Origin: Mimachlamys varia
Lineage: Eukaryota > Mollusca > Bivalvia > Pectinida > Pectinidae
Assembly: GCA_947623455.1 (NCBI GenBank)
Contig: OX392528.1
Span: 56,562,322 to 56,626,321 of the forward strand
Length of the DNA: 64,000 nucleotides
Direction: 5' to 3'
The notes beneath the pieces are model-generated. The model did not search any database and was not told where the DNA came from. It saw only the letters and a list, made by a program, of their open reading frames with translations. Of this stretch, positions 56,201-62,664 are shown piece after piece. A program made the translations under genes and the position numbers. Positions within the stretch are counted from its first letter, which is position 1; each line of letters opens with the position of its first letter.

Positions 56201-59200
56201 CGCATTTGCGAACATGATAGAGATATTTACACGTTCATGGATAACAATTGGAAATAGATTATTACCCAAACATCGATGATAACTTTATATAACAACAGGA
56301 GGTAGATACCTACACGTACAGGGATACTGACTGTTCAGAACAAACGGAGGTAGATACCTACACGTACAGGGATACTGACTGTTCAGAACAAACGGAGGTA
56401 GATACCTACACGTACAGGGATACTGACTGTTCAGAGCAACCGGAGGTAGTTACCTACACGTACAGGGATACTGACTGTTCAGAGCAACCGGAGGTAGATA
56501 CCTACACGTACAGGGATGCTGACTGTTCAGAGCAACCGGAGGTAGATACCTACACGTACAGGGATACTGACTGTTCAGAGCAACCGGAAGTAGTTTATTA
56601 TACGAACTTCGTTGATTGTTGACGGTTGTTCGAAATTCTACGTTAAACGTTATGGTGTATAGAAACGCTAATGGACGTAATTTCCTGTTGCACTAATTAG
56701 TATTTTACGTGATCATGTGTGTTAATGGTAACCTTTTAGTTTTACATAAACCTTTAATAGTGTGTAGTGGAGATATATAAATTTAAACTGATTCTGGTGA
56801 GGAAGTTTTGGAATGTAATTTAATTGGTTAAAAAAAAAAATCACTGTCAAGTCTACAATCAACAGTAAAAAAAAACTTTTTATAATTGTTGGTGAAACTA
56901 TCTAAATTGACAAATGAATTGGGTTTAGAAAATTCCGTTTGCCATGATTTGGCCACTAGCATCACTGAAGAGTCCTAGGAGAACGAAACAGCCGTATGAT
57001 GCAGGTTTATTTTTTTCGGCATACTGTATCTATTACTTAATTTCAAATATTACGTCATCCTTCTTAATAGTTGCATTATATTTATTTAACGGCTGTAGTT
57101 GCAGCTATCCGTATATCTTAAACATTGCTGTTTTGTTCTTAATTATTAAATCTGTCCTATATTTTGAAATTACAAAACGCATTCTGAAACGACTGAAAAA
57201 CATTTAATATTGTATGGTTACTTTAAATTGAATAAAAATCTTATATTTTGCAATAAAATGAAAATTTAGGGAATATGGTGAAGCCATGAAAAAGTTAAAT
57301 GTTGTCGATAAATGTCGCTGATAGATGGAAGTTCTACATAAAAGTAATAAGCATACATATATCTACGACGAATGCACCTAAACGCGTTCGTTGATGAAAC
57401 ATATCATATTGTGTAAATAAATTTTTGAATTCTTTCATTAAATAAACAAGTCGGTTCTACCATGACATGTCTCAGAAGAAATACCGAATAATAGATTACA
57501 ATATACACACCCAAGGATTCATAATGAGGTTTTACGACCTTTGAAATGGAAGAGTTCAAATTTGTCCTGATGAGTTAAAGAGTTAACGAGTCAGTCAGTT
57601 TAATAAAACACCAAGTGTAGCACTTATGAAATGGACAAATCAAAATAATCTTATAGTACCATTTCGTTTTTACCTGATGTTTTCAGCCATTGTTGATTTA
57701 GCGTGTAAACCGGAGTTTTACTAGAATGCTTTACGAAAAGGATCTATATACATTGCATCTAAAATTAGGAAGTCGCTGCCCCATATGTTGTTACCTTTCG
57801 CTGCGCTGTTTCTCTCTCTTTTATTTCGCGAACTAAACGCTTGATCATAATGTGACGTCAGTGTTGCTATGAGAGTCAATGAGCTCTAGAATATCAAAGA
57901 AAATGTTTTTGTTCCAAAACCTCACGTATCCGTAAAATATTATTACACTTAATTTACACCATTATATTTATAATTAGAATACATTAATAGCATGCCTACA
58001 AAATGTACCATGGCATATTTTATTTTTCCAATTATACTAATCATTATTCATACACGGATTAAACACTGTACATTTACTTAATGAGGGAAAAACCTTCTGG
58101 TATTACAGAAAAAAATAATGCGAAAACGAAGAAATATTACAAAATAAAAAACAAAACAAAACAAAAACAATAACAAAAATGCAAATTCTCTTGAACCCTC
58201 AGTCAATAGGGATTAACGTGGACATGATCTAATATATTTATACAACATACTATTATCATGGTAACGTGTGCTTGATGATGTTTGGTATCAATGATTTTGT
58301 TATACTGTTAAACAATTTCGTTAACATTTCTGGCTACACCTTTTTCCTTGTTTTTAAACGAATGATTTCAATGTATTGCGAACGAATTAGTGTCCAATAC
58401 AAAGAGACTGGCAATATATTCACGTTAGTAGAGACACTATTTTTGTAGTAATATATATATCTGCATTTGTCTCGACCTGTAGAGTCGGACCTCGACCTCA
58501 TCAAAGGCTTTTACACGTTAATGAACTGATGACAAAAACATGCGGAAATTCCTCATGATTAATGTCCGTGTGTTAAACATCAACATAGGACTTCAATAGA
58601 AAGGAAAAATCTACCAAAGCGTCAATACGCACCGACACAATATACCACAACGTCAACATGTAATGACATTATATACCACGGCGTCAACATATAATAACAT
58701 TATATACCACAGCGGCAACATATAATAACATTTTATACCACAGCGTCAGCATATAATGACATTATATACCACAGCGGCAACATATAATAACATTTTATAC
58801 CACGGCGTCAACATTTAATGACATTATATACCACAGCGGCAACATATAATAACATTTTATACCACAGCGTCAGCATATAATGACATTACCACGGCGTCAA
58901 CATATAATGATATCATATACCACAGCGGCAACATAAAATAACATTTTAAACAACGGCGTCAACATATAATGACATTATATACCACAGCGTCAACATAATT
59001 CACAGAGATAAAACACAGGGACAAAATATACCACAGTGGCAGCACATAGCGACAAAATATACCACAGTGGCAGCACATAGCGACAAAATATACCACAGTG
59101 GCAGCACATAGCGACAAAATATACCACGAAATCAACATACTGCGACAAAATATATCGCATCCCCAACACACTCCCACATGATACGCGACAAAATATATCG

Positions 59201-62200
59201 CATCCCCAACACACTCCCACATGATACGCCAACCCATGCGTCTACACACTACGACATATCATACCATAGCTCCAAAACACCAGCACAAGCAATTCTTCAT
59301 ATTCTTCAAGAGTAAGAAAACGATGTGAATCTGCATGCCGCGGACATGCCTAATGAATAATGTACACCGTAACGTTTCTATACAAGCTCCATGTACATTG
59401 TATAACAATAACATTGTAAACACATACCGTAGTCAAGCAGCGCAATCGACGTGATTATACAAGAACAAAGTATAATGTACCGTATAAGCAACTGGTAAAC
59501 CGAGTAAATGAACAGTCATAACAGAATAGACAATACGTAACAAAAATAACTAACCAGATATACACAAGACCTTCACGATAACTTCAACACTGCTTTGATT
59601 CCAATATCCCTCATCAATTCCCTGTTCAGAATCACAGGCATACCATCTATCTTTGCATGTGATTGCTATCACACTTGCCGCTTAGAATCTGCCAATCCTT
59701 TTTGGACATTGTTAAATATTTTAAATGATAAATTATCTAAAACAGTCGTTTTAAATTCACCCACAATAATTGATCACAAAAATATAACACTGATATATTT
59801 ATAATAGTTTTTATTGAAAAGCCATGTTGCCCAACGACCCAAACTTAGAGCAACCGTCTATTTTCTGTCTATATATATCGGTGGAGTTGTGATAACTTGT
59901 GTGTTCTACTTTTTGCACCAGTACGTCCTGATTCTACATGTTTTGTATAGCTTGATCAGCCTCAGTACCTGTCAGTCTAATATATGATGACGATGTTCAC
60001 ATCCGCCATCTGGTATACGCCAGGAGCTTCTCGTCCTCATCAAAACATGTGTACACCGCTTGGTAGTACCTCTAATCAACACAATACAAGTGTTCCGGTG
60101 GCGAATAGTCTGATCGTGTTCTCTAACAGGTATAACCGGAGCAGTAATAACCACAATCACACTGGCAGCCATGGGCAAGTGTCAGCGTTAAACAACAATA
60201 TGATTACTTCTTTTGTTGTTCTATTTCTTACCAAAACAATCATCCTTTATTGGCCATTATGTTGTGTCAATATGAAGCAGTGTTAGGTGTAACAAACATC
60301 ATAATGTAAAGGATTATTTTGAAAAGCAAATGTAAACAAATTGAAATATGATAAAACTAGGGCAATATAATAGAACATGTTGTTTTTTTCGGAATGGTAA
60401 GCGGTCCTGGCTTCGTGTTTGACACTCCTGGTTTAAACTCAACGAATGATAAATAATCTTAATAAGACGTCAAAACCCCAGCGCTCGTAATTGTTGTGCT
60501 TTTCATTAATATAATATTTTCTCTAATTTTCTAGGTGTGTAATACTCGCCTGACCAGGGCAATACATCTATGATTGCTGTGGTTGTATGACACACATACC
60601 CATGCAATCCTGCCACGGCGTGACGTCATAATGGCGCAACAATGACATCACGTCACGAGTTCGGTAAAATCTGATGCCGAAAAGAGAAAAATTGCGACGT
60701 GATGAAAGTAAAACCTTCCAGGATATTTTAACCGTGTACAATAGCAAGCTGAGATTATTTTTCTGCGCAAACGTTGTTTGCAAATATGGGATATTCTTAA
60801 TTTTGCTGTATAATTTTTTTTCGTCAAAAAAGCTCAAGGGAAAAGTTGATATTTTCAAAATGGTGGCCAGTCAAAATTTCTTTTATAGTATTTGAGCTTA
60901 TTCAGGTAGTTGAAATGAGAGGAAATTACTCTTTCATGAACAGGAATGTAAGATTTTTTTGAAAATTTACAAATCCCGAGGGTGGAATTTCCCTATCTTG
61001 CACCCCTGGTCATCAAATAGTTTTATAGTATTATCTTATCTGTATACAAGGCATTTCTTAACTGTGCCTTTAGTGTTTTTGTTTATGATTGTGATTCTTA
61101 CGAAAGCTAAATATGCATGTTATGGAAGCATATTACAAGCGGTTGTGCCAATTAAAGGTGTAGCTCCATGTGATTTGAACATATTGTTCTTCAAATGTAT
61201 ATATAAGTACATTATGCAATCCTTTGTTTGTGATTATCAGATAAAGCGAATACAAATTGAATCTTGAAATGCACTGTTTTATTGTGTAAAAGTTGTTTTG
61301 TTGGTTGAAGACCACCTCCCTAGTTCTTTATATGATAATGTATTCAGAACAGTCGACTCCATTATCATACTATAGACTGACTAAAATTGCTTATTCCTAA
61401 CTCTCAACACATGCACCACTTAATACTAAAATAAAACGACCCGTTCAATCTTTGCATAAAGTGACTCCTTTGTTAGCATATATTCCTGTCCTAACAAAGT
61501 CAGAAAAAAACTACATCACTATACCCACAACAATATGGCTTGTTACGTCACAAAAAAAAAACACGTCGTCGAAATATTGATTTTTTTTCAACATCCAAGT
61601 GAAGTTGAAGTACGGTACCTCCATAGCTCATAACACCTATAAACTGTTGCATGCATAAATGATTTAATATGTGTGCCCACCTCCTTCATGGGGCCTCGAT
61701 ACCAAACGAACACGATTCCTTACGCTGCATGCGGTATTAATAGTGCAATGTTAAATTCTTGGTAGATAACTTACAAAGTGGTTGCAAAAATATCTCGCCT
61801 TCCAAATCGCATCATACATTACACGCGTCCGCACCACATTTTATCGTCTACAGTGTAGATGTACTGTTATTAAACGGTTACGAAAGTGCTATTCAATATT
61901 ACACTTCATCTTAGTTTTCTTGTCAAGATATATAACGGGATGATGATTTTAGCGAATCCATTAGATTGGCAAACAGGTTTTAACGTAGGAATGTGCATGG
62001 GATGCGGTTAGTATGTTTAGATTTGCTGATGTAAAAATGCAGGTTTGATGTTGTTATCTTAACTCTTCATTTAACTCGTGCACAAATAAAATAAAACACC
62101 GTCTTTTATAAGATAAGTATTCCTATTTTCATTATTTATTTCTTCTCTTTCTTTTCTGGCTTGTTATAACTCGTTTAATCTTTGCGAAACAATTATAAGT

Positions 62201-62664
62201 GTTTTCTATTTTCACTATATCTTTTCTCTTTGAGGTTTTTTTCTGACTTGTTATAACTTATTTAATCTTTGTAAAAGAAATCAAAGTATTTTGTTTTTAT
62301 TACGATTTTTTTATGTAGACGCTCTTTTAAAGAAGTTATAGAAGTATTAAGCAAAAACATAAGTTTATTTAGGAATTAGTGTGTAGACTTTTTAATGAGG
62401 AAAACATGATGGATTACATTAAATTAATCCTTTCACTGAGAGGAGGGTACAGAATGATTGATATTCCAATGAGTGCAGTATGTAATTGTTGGTCATTCGG
62501 GGGTATTTTTTCCTCAACAGAATACAAGGAAGCATTCAATATGTACGACAAGGACCATGATGGTATCATCTCTACACAGAAGCTTGGTGCGGTACTGCGG
62601 GCCCTGGGACACAACCCTACCGAGATCGAGATGCAAGAGATGATTGACGAGATAGACTCCGAAG
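14235..62664 (+). CDS. Calmodulin-like EF-hand protein, 5' part of gene (three exons, continues past window)
   Basis: Joining 14235-14294, 54918-54948 and 62521-62664 gives an open frame of 78 codons plus the first base of codon 79. Residues 24-36 (LTEDKVHEYKEAF) match the start of calmodulin, and residues 40-51 form EF-hand loop 1. The frame ends inside a Gly codon of the second EF-hand loop (DEIDSEG), so the remaining EF-hands lie to the right. Phases agree: exon 1 ends in phase 0 and exon 2 opens in phase 0; exon 2 ends with one base (G) and exon 3 supplies AA to complete Glu31. The N-terminus is about 20 residues longer than calmodulin. Loop 1 reads [12 protein letters not shown]: position 12, normally the bidentate Glu ligand, is Lys, so site 1 probably binds calcium poorly or not at all. 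By family, it should act as a calcium sensor or target regulator, probably cytosolic, since no signal peptide is visible. Introns are about 40.6 and 7.6 kb. Other first exons are possible. Confidence 0.6.
14295..16875. other. Start of the giant first intron; nothing recognised
   Basis: AT-rich intronic sequence with one short poly-C run near 15737. No repeats or coding signals could be identified. Confidence 0.4.
16876..17512. repeat. Interspersed repeat family C, copy 1
   Basis: About 640 bp align in the same orientation with 24531-25160, starting AAGGATCTGCTCTTGT and running past GCTACCCCCC and TTTTAGAATGAGAAACC. Similarity is high by eye but with many small gaps. No coding potential is evident; the family is not identified. 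Confidence 0.8.
17513..18870. other. Intronic sequence, nothing recognised
   Basis: No domain-bearing ORF, SINE or tandem repeat was seen. Confidence 0.4.
18871..18956. repeat. 14-bp tandem repeat, about 6 copies
   Basis: CTAACAAACGACCT repeats four times, then drifts to ACTGACCT and ATCCGACCT variants. Confidence 0.9.
19613..19797 (-). mobile_element. tRNA-derived SINE, head at right
   Basis: On the minus strand a tRNA-like head reads GGTGGTGCTGTGGATAGCGC ... GGGGTTCAATTCCCC, with box B GTTCAATTC intact. It is followed by a body containing GGGTTTTCTCCGGGTACTCC and GGTTTCCTCCCACA, a body seen widely in invertebrate SINEs. It is more GC-rich than its surroundings. A decayed copy lies at 54686-54785. 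No name is given because the family could not be checked. Confidence 0.75.
19913..20240 (+). mobile_element. tRNA-derived SINE
   Basis: The head carries box A (TGGTCTAGTGG, 19920-19930) and a box B-like ATTCGAGTTCC (19964-19974). The body contains GTAAATGAATACGTGGTTGG, and the 3' part reads CCGCTATGAGACG ... GGTTATGATAAAGCGGC, a tail style common in molluscan and other invertebrate SINEs. It is too diverged in the anticodon and acceptor arms to be a functional tRNA. Confidence 0.75.
20985..21530 (+). pseudogene. RT-family relic: thumb region and 3' end, with internal tandem duplication
   Basis: It opens with [18 protein letters not shown] and CRLLTS, matching the C-terminal part of the same retroelement RT. 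A segment of about 60-65 bp around TCGATGTCGACTGCTGACAA is present three times (near 21035, 21090, 21150). The remainder is the family's 3' region, including GGTCGCCATCTT and GTGTCGTCGATGAAGCAGAA. It is 5'-truncated, as are most copies here. Confidence 0.7.
21851..23521. repeat. C-rich minisatellite, about 60 units of roughly 28 bp
   Basis: The unit is GATAATGTGTGGTATGTCAT plus a C run of 3 to 13 and usually A. Unit length varies mainly through the C run. Proto-units containing GTTATTACG lie at both edges (21828, 21913 and 23455), suggesting expansion from the flank. ORFs across it on both strands are artefacts of the repeat. Confidence 0.97.
23522..24530. other. Intronic sequence, nothing recognised
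   Basis: AT-rich. The motif TTAAAGGGACACGTTCGGTA near 24311 resembles an element end, and a relative occurs near 41676, but no second end was found. Confidence 0.35.
24531..25160. repeat. Interspersed repeat family C, copy 2
   Basis: Direct partner of 16876-17512, about 7.65 kb away; see that entry for shared blocks. Confidence 0.8.
25600..25840 (+). repeat. Diverged 3' fragment of the RT retroelement family
   Basis: It follows the order of the family's 3' region (GAAACAAAAGGCGCTTCCTC, ATCGATGTTGGGTTCGGAGC, TTCGGTATTCTCT), but is more diverged than the other copies. Confidence 0.5.
26285..26367. repeat. Perfect 23-bp inverted repeat, 37-bp spacer
   Basis: CAGAAATTTCTACGCCACAA (first 20 of 23 bases, 26285-26307) is exactly reverse-complemented at 26345-26367. 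It may be a palindromic MITE or a hairpin. Confidence 0.9.
26568..27478. repeat. 39-bp minisatellite, about 23 units
   Basis: The unit contains CTGACAAACGTACCGACCAA and CAATTGTCTCTGG. Because 39 is divisible by three, long ORFs run through it in several frames on both strands (up to 203 codons on minus). Three longer units carry an added CGTACAAATGTACCAACTTA-like segment (near 26928, 26978, 27288). One diverged unit continues to about 27540. Confidence 0.97.
27541..27645. repeat. Inverted repeat directly after the 39-bp array
   Basis: GGTCAATATGGTGTTATA (27553-27570) matches TATAACACCATATTGACC (27614-27631) exactly. Weaker pairing extends outward to GACCTTTGG and CAAAGGCCC. Confidence 0.85.
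28253..28323. repeat. Inverted repeat with CCATGGTTTTACG arms
   Basis: CCATGGTTTTACGGACCTGA at 28253 pairs with TCAGGTTCGTAAAACCATGG ending at 28322, with one mismatch, around a spacer of about 25-30 bp. Confidence 0.85.
29126..29322. repeat. Two-copy direct repeat, period about 105 bp
   Basis: ATCTACTTAGCATATTAACA occurs at 29166 and 29271 with similar flanks. 29700-30150 has a weaker, irregular repetition of GGGACTCTC..TCTTCA blocks. Confidence 0.8.
30842..30885. repeat. T-run, (GT)n and G-run compound tract
   Basis: Poly-T, then GT repeats, then about 17 G. It is prone to non-B structure. Other homopolymer C or G runs are at 7603, 15737, 19442 and 38221. Confidence 0.9.
31025..31210 (-). 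mobile_element. SINE fragment (first part)
   Basis: It includes TTTGTTTTACGGCGTATTAT, TCAGTTAAGGACGTGTCAG and GGCCAGTACCTGTCAACTGC, the body of a SINE type that I recognise as common in bivalves. The tRNA-like head, in minus orientation, is missing here and present in the next entry. Confidence 0.6.
31330..32305 (-). mobile_element. SINE fragment whose tRNA-like head contains a minisatellite
   Basis: GGCCAGTACCTGGCTACTGC (from 31349) continues into GGTGGAGCGCTAGTGATCGT and finishes with TTAACTACTCGCCACCAC, the inverse of a tRNA-like box A (GTGGTGGCGAGTAGTTAAAG). An ordinary copy would have one such block; here it is expanded 24-fold. Confidence 0.6.
31391..32278. repeat. 37-bp minisatellite, 24 units
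   Basis: The unit is ATGGTCCAGTGGTGGAGCGC plus TAGTGATCGTTAACGTT. The span of 888 bp equals 24 x 37. Variants alternate between GTGGTGG and GTGATGG and between GTTAACGTT and GTTAACACT, so higher-order structure is likely. Confidence 0.97.
32306..34384. other. Intronic sequence with no recognised gene
   Basis: Apart from the weak exon candidate at 33558 nothing is supportable. The minus-strand ORF 32761-33087 (108 codons) has no recognised domain. Confidence 0.35.
33558..33743 (+). CDS. Unrecognised candidate exon ending in CAG|GTAAGT
   Basis: An ATG at 33558 opens 62 codons ending RRSVYQ at a textbook donor (CAG|GTAAGTG). It ends in phase 0, compatible with exon 2 of the calmodulin-like gene. 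No domain is recognised, and only frame and donor support it. Confidence 0.13.
34385..34846 (+). pseudogene. GIY-YIG endonuclease relic of a Penelope-like element
   Basis: The translation runs [20 protein letters not shown], then [10 protein letters not shown] (a CX4CX2C zinc-binding-like cluster), [20 protein letters not shown], then after a frameshift at about 34648 [19 protein letters not shown] and [17 protein letters not shown]...YIR(G)...R.NGHR is the GIY-YIG signature, with YIG changed to YIR. Penelope-like elements carry such an endonuclease at their C-terminus. Confidence 0.75.
34849..34977 (+). pseudogene. RT-family thumb relic, left half (interrupted)
   Basis: One frame reads [39 protein letters not shown] and KMD, then is cut by a TIR element at 34978. 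The right half resumes at 39237 with the family's TTTTTGAGT..GTGCCTATTTGTT sequence. This is the cleanest thumb region in the window. Confidence 0.75.
34978..39236. mobile_element. 4.26-kb TIR element inserted in the RT relic
   Basis: The left terminus TTAAAGGATTTGTGCAACGA and right terminus TCGTTGCACAAATCCTTTAA are perfect inverses. Similarity is strong for about 65 bp and returns as GTGACGTCATCTTAGTCC at nearly the same distance from both ends (35165 and 39050). The empty-site sequence is known from sibling repeats (ATGGACGTTTTTGAG), so the insertion point is exact; it implies a CG or ACGT target duplication. No transposase was recognised inside. The interior holds a LINE fragment and a second inverted pair (36207-36250 with 38069-38112). 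Confidence 0.8.
36816..37870 (-). pseudogene. LINE (CR1/L2-like) 3' relic inside the TIR element
   Basis: Minus strand: [20 protein letters not shown] (frame-broken), [20 protein letters not shown], then 37278-37039 [18 protein letters not shown] and YRFVIKH. These are blocks of the C-terminal region after RT in molluscan CR1/L2-like LINEs, ending in the Cys/His-poor remnant of the usual CPxC..EDEYHF segment. The 3' UTR ends in AATAAATGAATTGAATG near 36816, a typical LINE tail. Many stops make it dead. Confidence 0.75.
39237..39430 (+). repeat. RT-family 3' region, right half of the interrupted copy
   Basis: It continues the sequence broken at 34977: TTTTTGAGT, GATTGACAATGATGACTC, TTACTTGGATGTGACCAAGA, ending TTTAATCGATTTTGAGTTCG. 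Confidence 0.8.
39942..40387 (-). pseudogene. Tc1/mariner-like transposase relic with the catalytic core deleted
   Basis: Minus strand from 40387: [20 protein letters not shown], then a helix-turn-helix-like [11 protein letters not shown] and fragments of RPRVTSRQ and IRLMHL (DNA-binding half). It jumps to a C-terminal block [11 protein letters not shown] and, in one frame, [19 protein letters not shown] followed by a stop at 39942. SMRRRCQA...GGHTRY is a typical C-terminus of Tc1-like transposases. The DDE/D catalytic region between is absent, so the element is an internally deleted, nonautonomous relic. Confidence 0.75.
40890..41160 (+). repeat. RT-family 3' fragment
   Basis: GGTCGCCATCTTGG, then GAGGACTTGATGTTTGCTTG and GTGTCGAGGACGAAGCAAAA. 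It is 5'-truncated after the thumb region. Confidence 0.75.
42135..42780 (+). pseudogene. RT-family relic: end of palm, thumb and 3' region
   Basis: The translation reads [33 protein letters not shown], one stop, [39 protein letters not shown] and [13 protein letters not shown]. This is the best-preserved C-terminal stretch of the family. A short deletion near 42424 removes the [11 protein letters not shown] block, after which the 3' region follows. A second open frame in the 3' part (42527-42718) may be fortuitous. Confidence 0.8.
43079..43382 (+). other. Unrecognised ORF, 94 codons
   Basis: 43098-43382 encodes a Ser- and Leu-rich product with higher GC than its surroundings (middle part [20 protein letters not shown]). 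No family is recognised; it may be a transposon piece. Confidence 0.15.
43983..44195 (-). repeat. RT-family 3' fragment
   Basis: Inverse of the ...GTGTTCCAGAAGTG... block through CATCTCC and CTTGTATG, in minus orientation. Confidence 0.7.
44196..46935. other. Intronic sequence, nothing recognised
   Basis: AT-rich, with only short ORFs. No repeat family was identified. Confidence 0.4.
46936..47037 (+). CDS. Unrecognised candidate exon, phase 0, with strong donor
   Basis: An ATG at 46936 opens 34 codons (starting [20 protein letters not shown], ending GDLIP) up to CCG|GTAAGC. The composition looks protein-like: an amphipathic stretch, then a charged turn RRDSNGD. The exon ends in phase 0 and so could join exon 2 at 54918 as another first exon; a TTTAG at 46892 could make it internal. 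The pattern of Ile-(x)3-Gly-(x)3-Asn-Gly faintly recalls the costars fold, but this is too weak to name. It may be chance. Confidence 0.2.
47038..50961. other. Intronic sequence, nothing firm
   Basis: A good acceptor-like CTTCCTTTCCACAG ends at 47760, in front of a frame that is open for 65 codons and hydrophobic; this may be chance. No repeats stand out. Confidence 0.3.
50962..51215 (+). repeat. RT-family 3' fragment
   Basis: It contains CCATGGCGGGTGTCGTCGAT and the downstream CATGTAAATATGTCCTTCG and TTCGGTATTCTCTATTT blocks. Confidence 0.75.
52240..52560 (+). repeat. RT-family thumb/3' fragment, decayed
   Basis: A degraded LLTNR..AAQ block starts it, then GGACGTTTTTTGAATATGCT and GAGTGTCGTCGAT. 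Confidence 0.65.
52640..53590. repeat. GCAC-rich repeat pair (52640-52790 and 53420-53590)
   Basis: Both segments carry ATGGGCGAACG(T/A)TGTATG-like strings and many CGCAC/GTGCG words in direct orientation. Low sequence complexity leaves ORFs open in several frames (for example 53358-53681 minus and 53407-53643 plus); I regard these as artefacts. Confidence 0.55.
53885..54080 (-). repeat. RT-family 3' fragment
   Basis: Minus-strand copy of the AGAAGACTCTTACTCTTCCG ... CACCTGGTCTTATTCTC block. A minus-strand frame (54209-53895) runs through it. Confidence 0.75.
54686..54785 (-). mobile_element. Decayed SINE copy
   Basis: CTACGTGGTCGGGCAAGTGA and GGTGACAGGCAAGTGTAATATCC match the SINE at 19613-19797 in the same orientation with many changes. 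Confidence 0.6.
54918..54948 (+). CDS. Exon 2 of the calmodulin-like gene (31 nt micro-exon)
   Basis: The acceptor is TCTTTGTAG ending at 54917 and the donor is GTATGT from 54949. The exon encodes [10 protein letters not shown] plus the first G of a Glu codon. LTEDKVH-E-YKEAF lines up with LTEEQIAEFKEAF of calmodulin, so this tiny exon carries the helix leading into EF-hand 1. Exact phase with exon 3 and the calmodulin match together make it hard to explain by chance. Confidence 0.8.
55757..55774 (+). promoter_or_regulatory. TATA-like AT repeat upstream of the candidate alternative first exon
   Basis: An uninterrupted TA dinucleotide run sits after the GC-containing stretch AACGCGGG and 30 to 45 bp before the ATG at 55805. 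It could be a TATA box or only a short microsatellite; nothing else supports promoter activity. Confidence 0.2.
55805..55826 (+). CDS. Candidate alternative first exon for the calmodulin-like gene
   Basis: An ATG at 55805 opens seven codons (MFRVDPQ) plus one G before a strong donor (AAG|GTAAGA) at 55827. It ends in phase 1 with a G, exactly like exon 2, so joining it to exon 3 would give MFRVDPQ-E-YKEAF. A TATA-type run (55759-55773) lies about 30 to 45 bp upstream. All of this is inference from signals; a 22-nt coding exon could arise by chance. Confidence 0.3.
56298..56585 (+). repeat. 48-bp tandem repeat, 6 units
   Basis: Copies begin at 56298, 56346, 56394, 56442, 56490 and 56538, with a partial unit from 56586. 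Each contains GGAGGTAGATACCTACACGT and ACAGGGATACTGACTGTTCA. In one plus frame the unit reads [16 protein letters not shown]. The open frame extends from 56293 to TGA at 56620-56622 (109 codons) but has no ATG; AACAACAG at 56298 could be a splice acceptor. Confidence 0.95.
56925..57045 (+). mobile_element. Hammerhead-bearing repeat (copy 2)
   Basis: Aligns with 8238-8365 on both sides of the ribozyme, including TTTTTTTCGGCATACTG downstream. Confidence 0.6.
56959..57002 (+). ncRNA. Type-I hammerhead ribozyme motif with intact core
   Basis: Stem I GCATCA (56959-56964) pairs perfectly with TGATGC (56997-57002). The core CTGAAGA is at 56965-56971 and GAAA at 56985-56988. Stem II GTCC/GAAC around TAGGA has one C.A mismatch. 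Helix III is A-C with loop AGCC and G-T, then GTA (56994-56996), the cleavage triplet. Short helix III is the form known from metazoan retrozymes and Penelope-like elements. Confidence 0.65.
57208..58629. other. Intron 2 sequence, nothing recognised
   Basis: AT-rich with an AC/A-rich simple stretch near 58140-58180. No gene or element identified. Confidence 0.4.
58630..59235. repeat. 31-bp tandem repeats followed by a 43-bp duplication
   Basis: From 58651 units such as CGTCAACATATAATGACATT plus ATATACCACGG recur every 31 bp, with alternating CGTC/CGGC forms making a 62-bp dimer. From about 59025 a related 31-bp unit (ATACCACAGTGGCAGCACAT) repeats three times. Two copies of a 43-bp unit with CATCCCCAACACACTCCCAC end the array at 59229. 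Minus-strand ORFs here are repeat artefacts. Confidence 0.93.
59236..62129. other. Intron 2 sequence, nothing firmly recognised
   Basis: 59972-60286 is open on both strands and less AT-rich, without a known domain. The minus-strand ORF 60568-60858 is also unassigned. Confidence 0.35.
62130..62315. repeat. Two-copy direct repeat, period 89 bp
   Basis: CTTGTTATAACTCGTTTAAT (62159) recurs as CTTGTTATAACTTATTTAAT (62248) with pyrimidine-rich flanks, about 210 bp before the exon 3 acceptor. Confidence 0.8.
62521..62664 (+). CDS. Exon 3 of the calmodulin-like gene (EF-hand 1 and start of EF-hand 2)
   Basis: The acceptor CCTCAACAG ends at 62520 and the donor GTAAGG starts at 62665. The exon completes Glu31 and encodes [10 protein letters not shown], the rest of EF-hand 1, the linker [20 protein letters not shown] and IDEIDSEG, stopping in the Gly codon of loop 2. 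Calmodulin has Glu at loop 1 position 12 (KELG); here it is Lys (QKLG). Loop position 4 is His instead of Gly. The frame read through the donor hits TGA at 62694-62696, so splicing is needed. The last 22 nt of the exon are the seed of the tandem array that follows. Confidence 0.93.
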
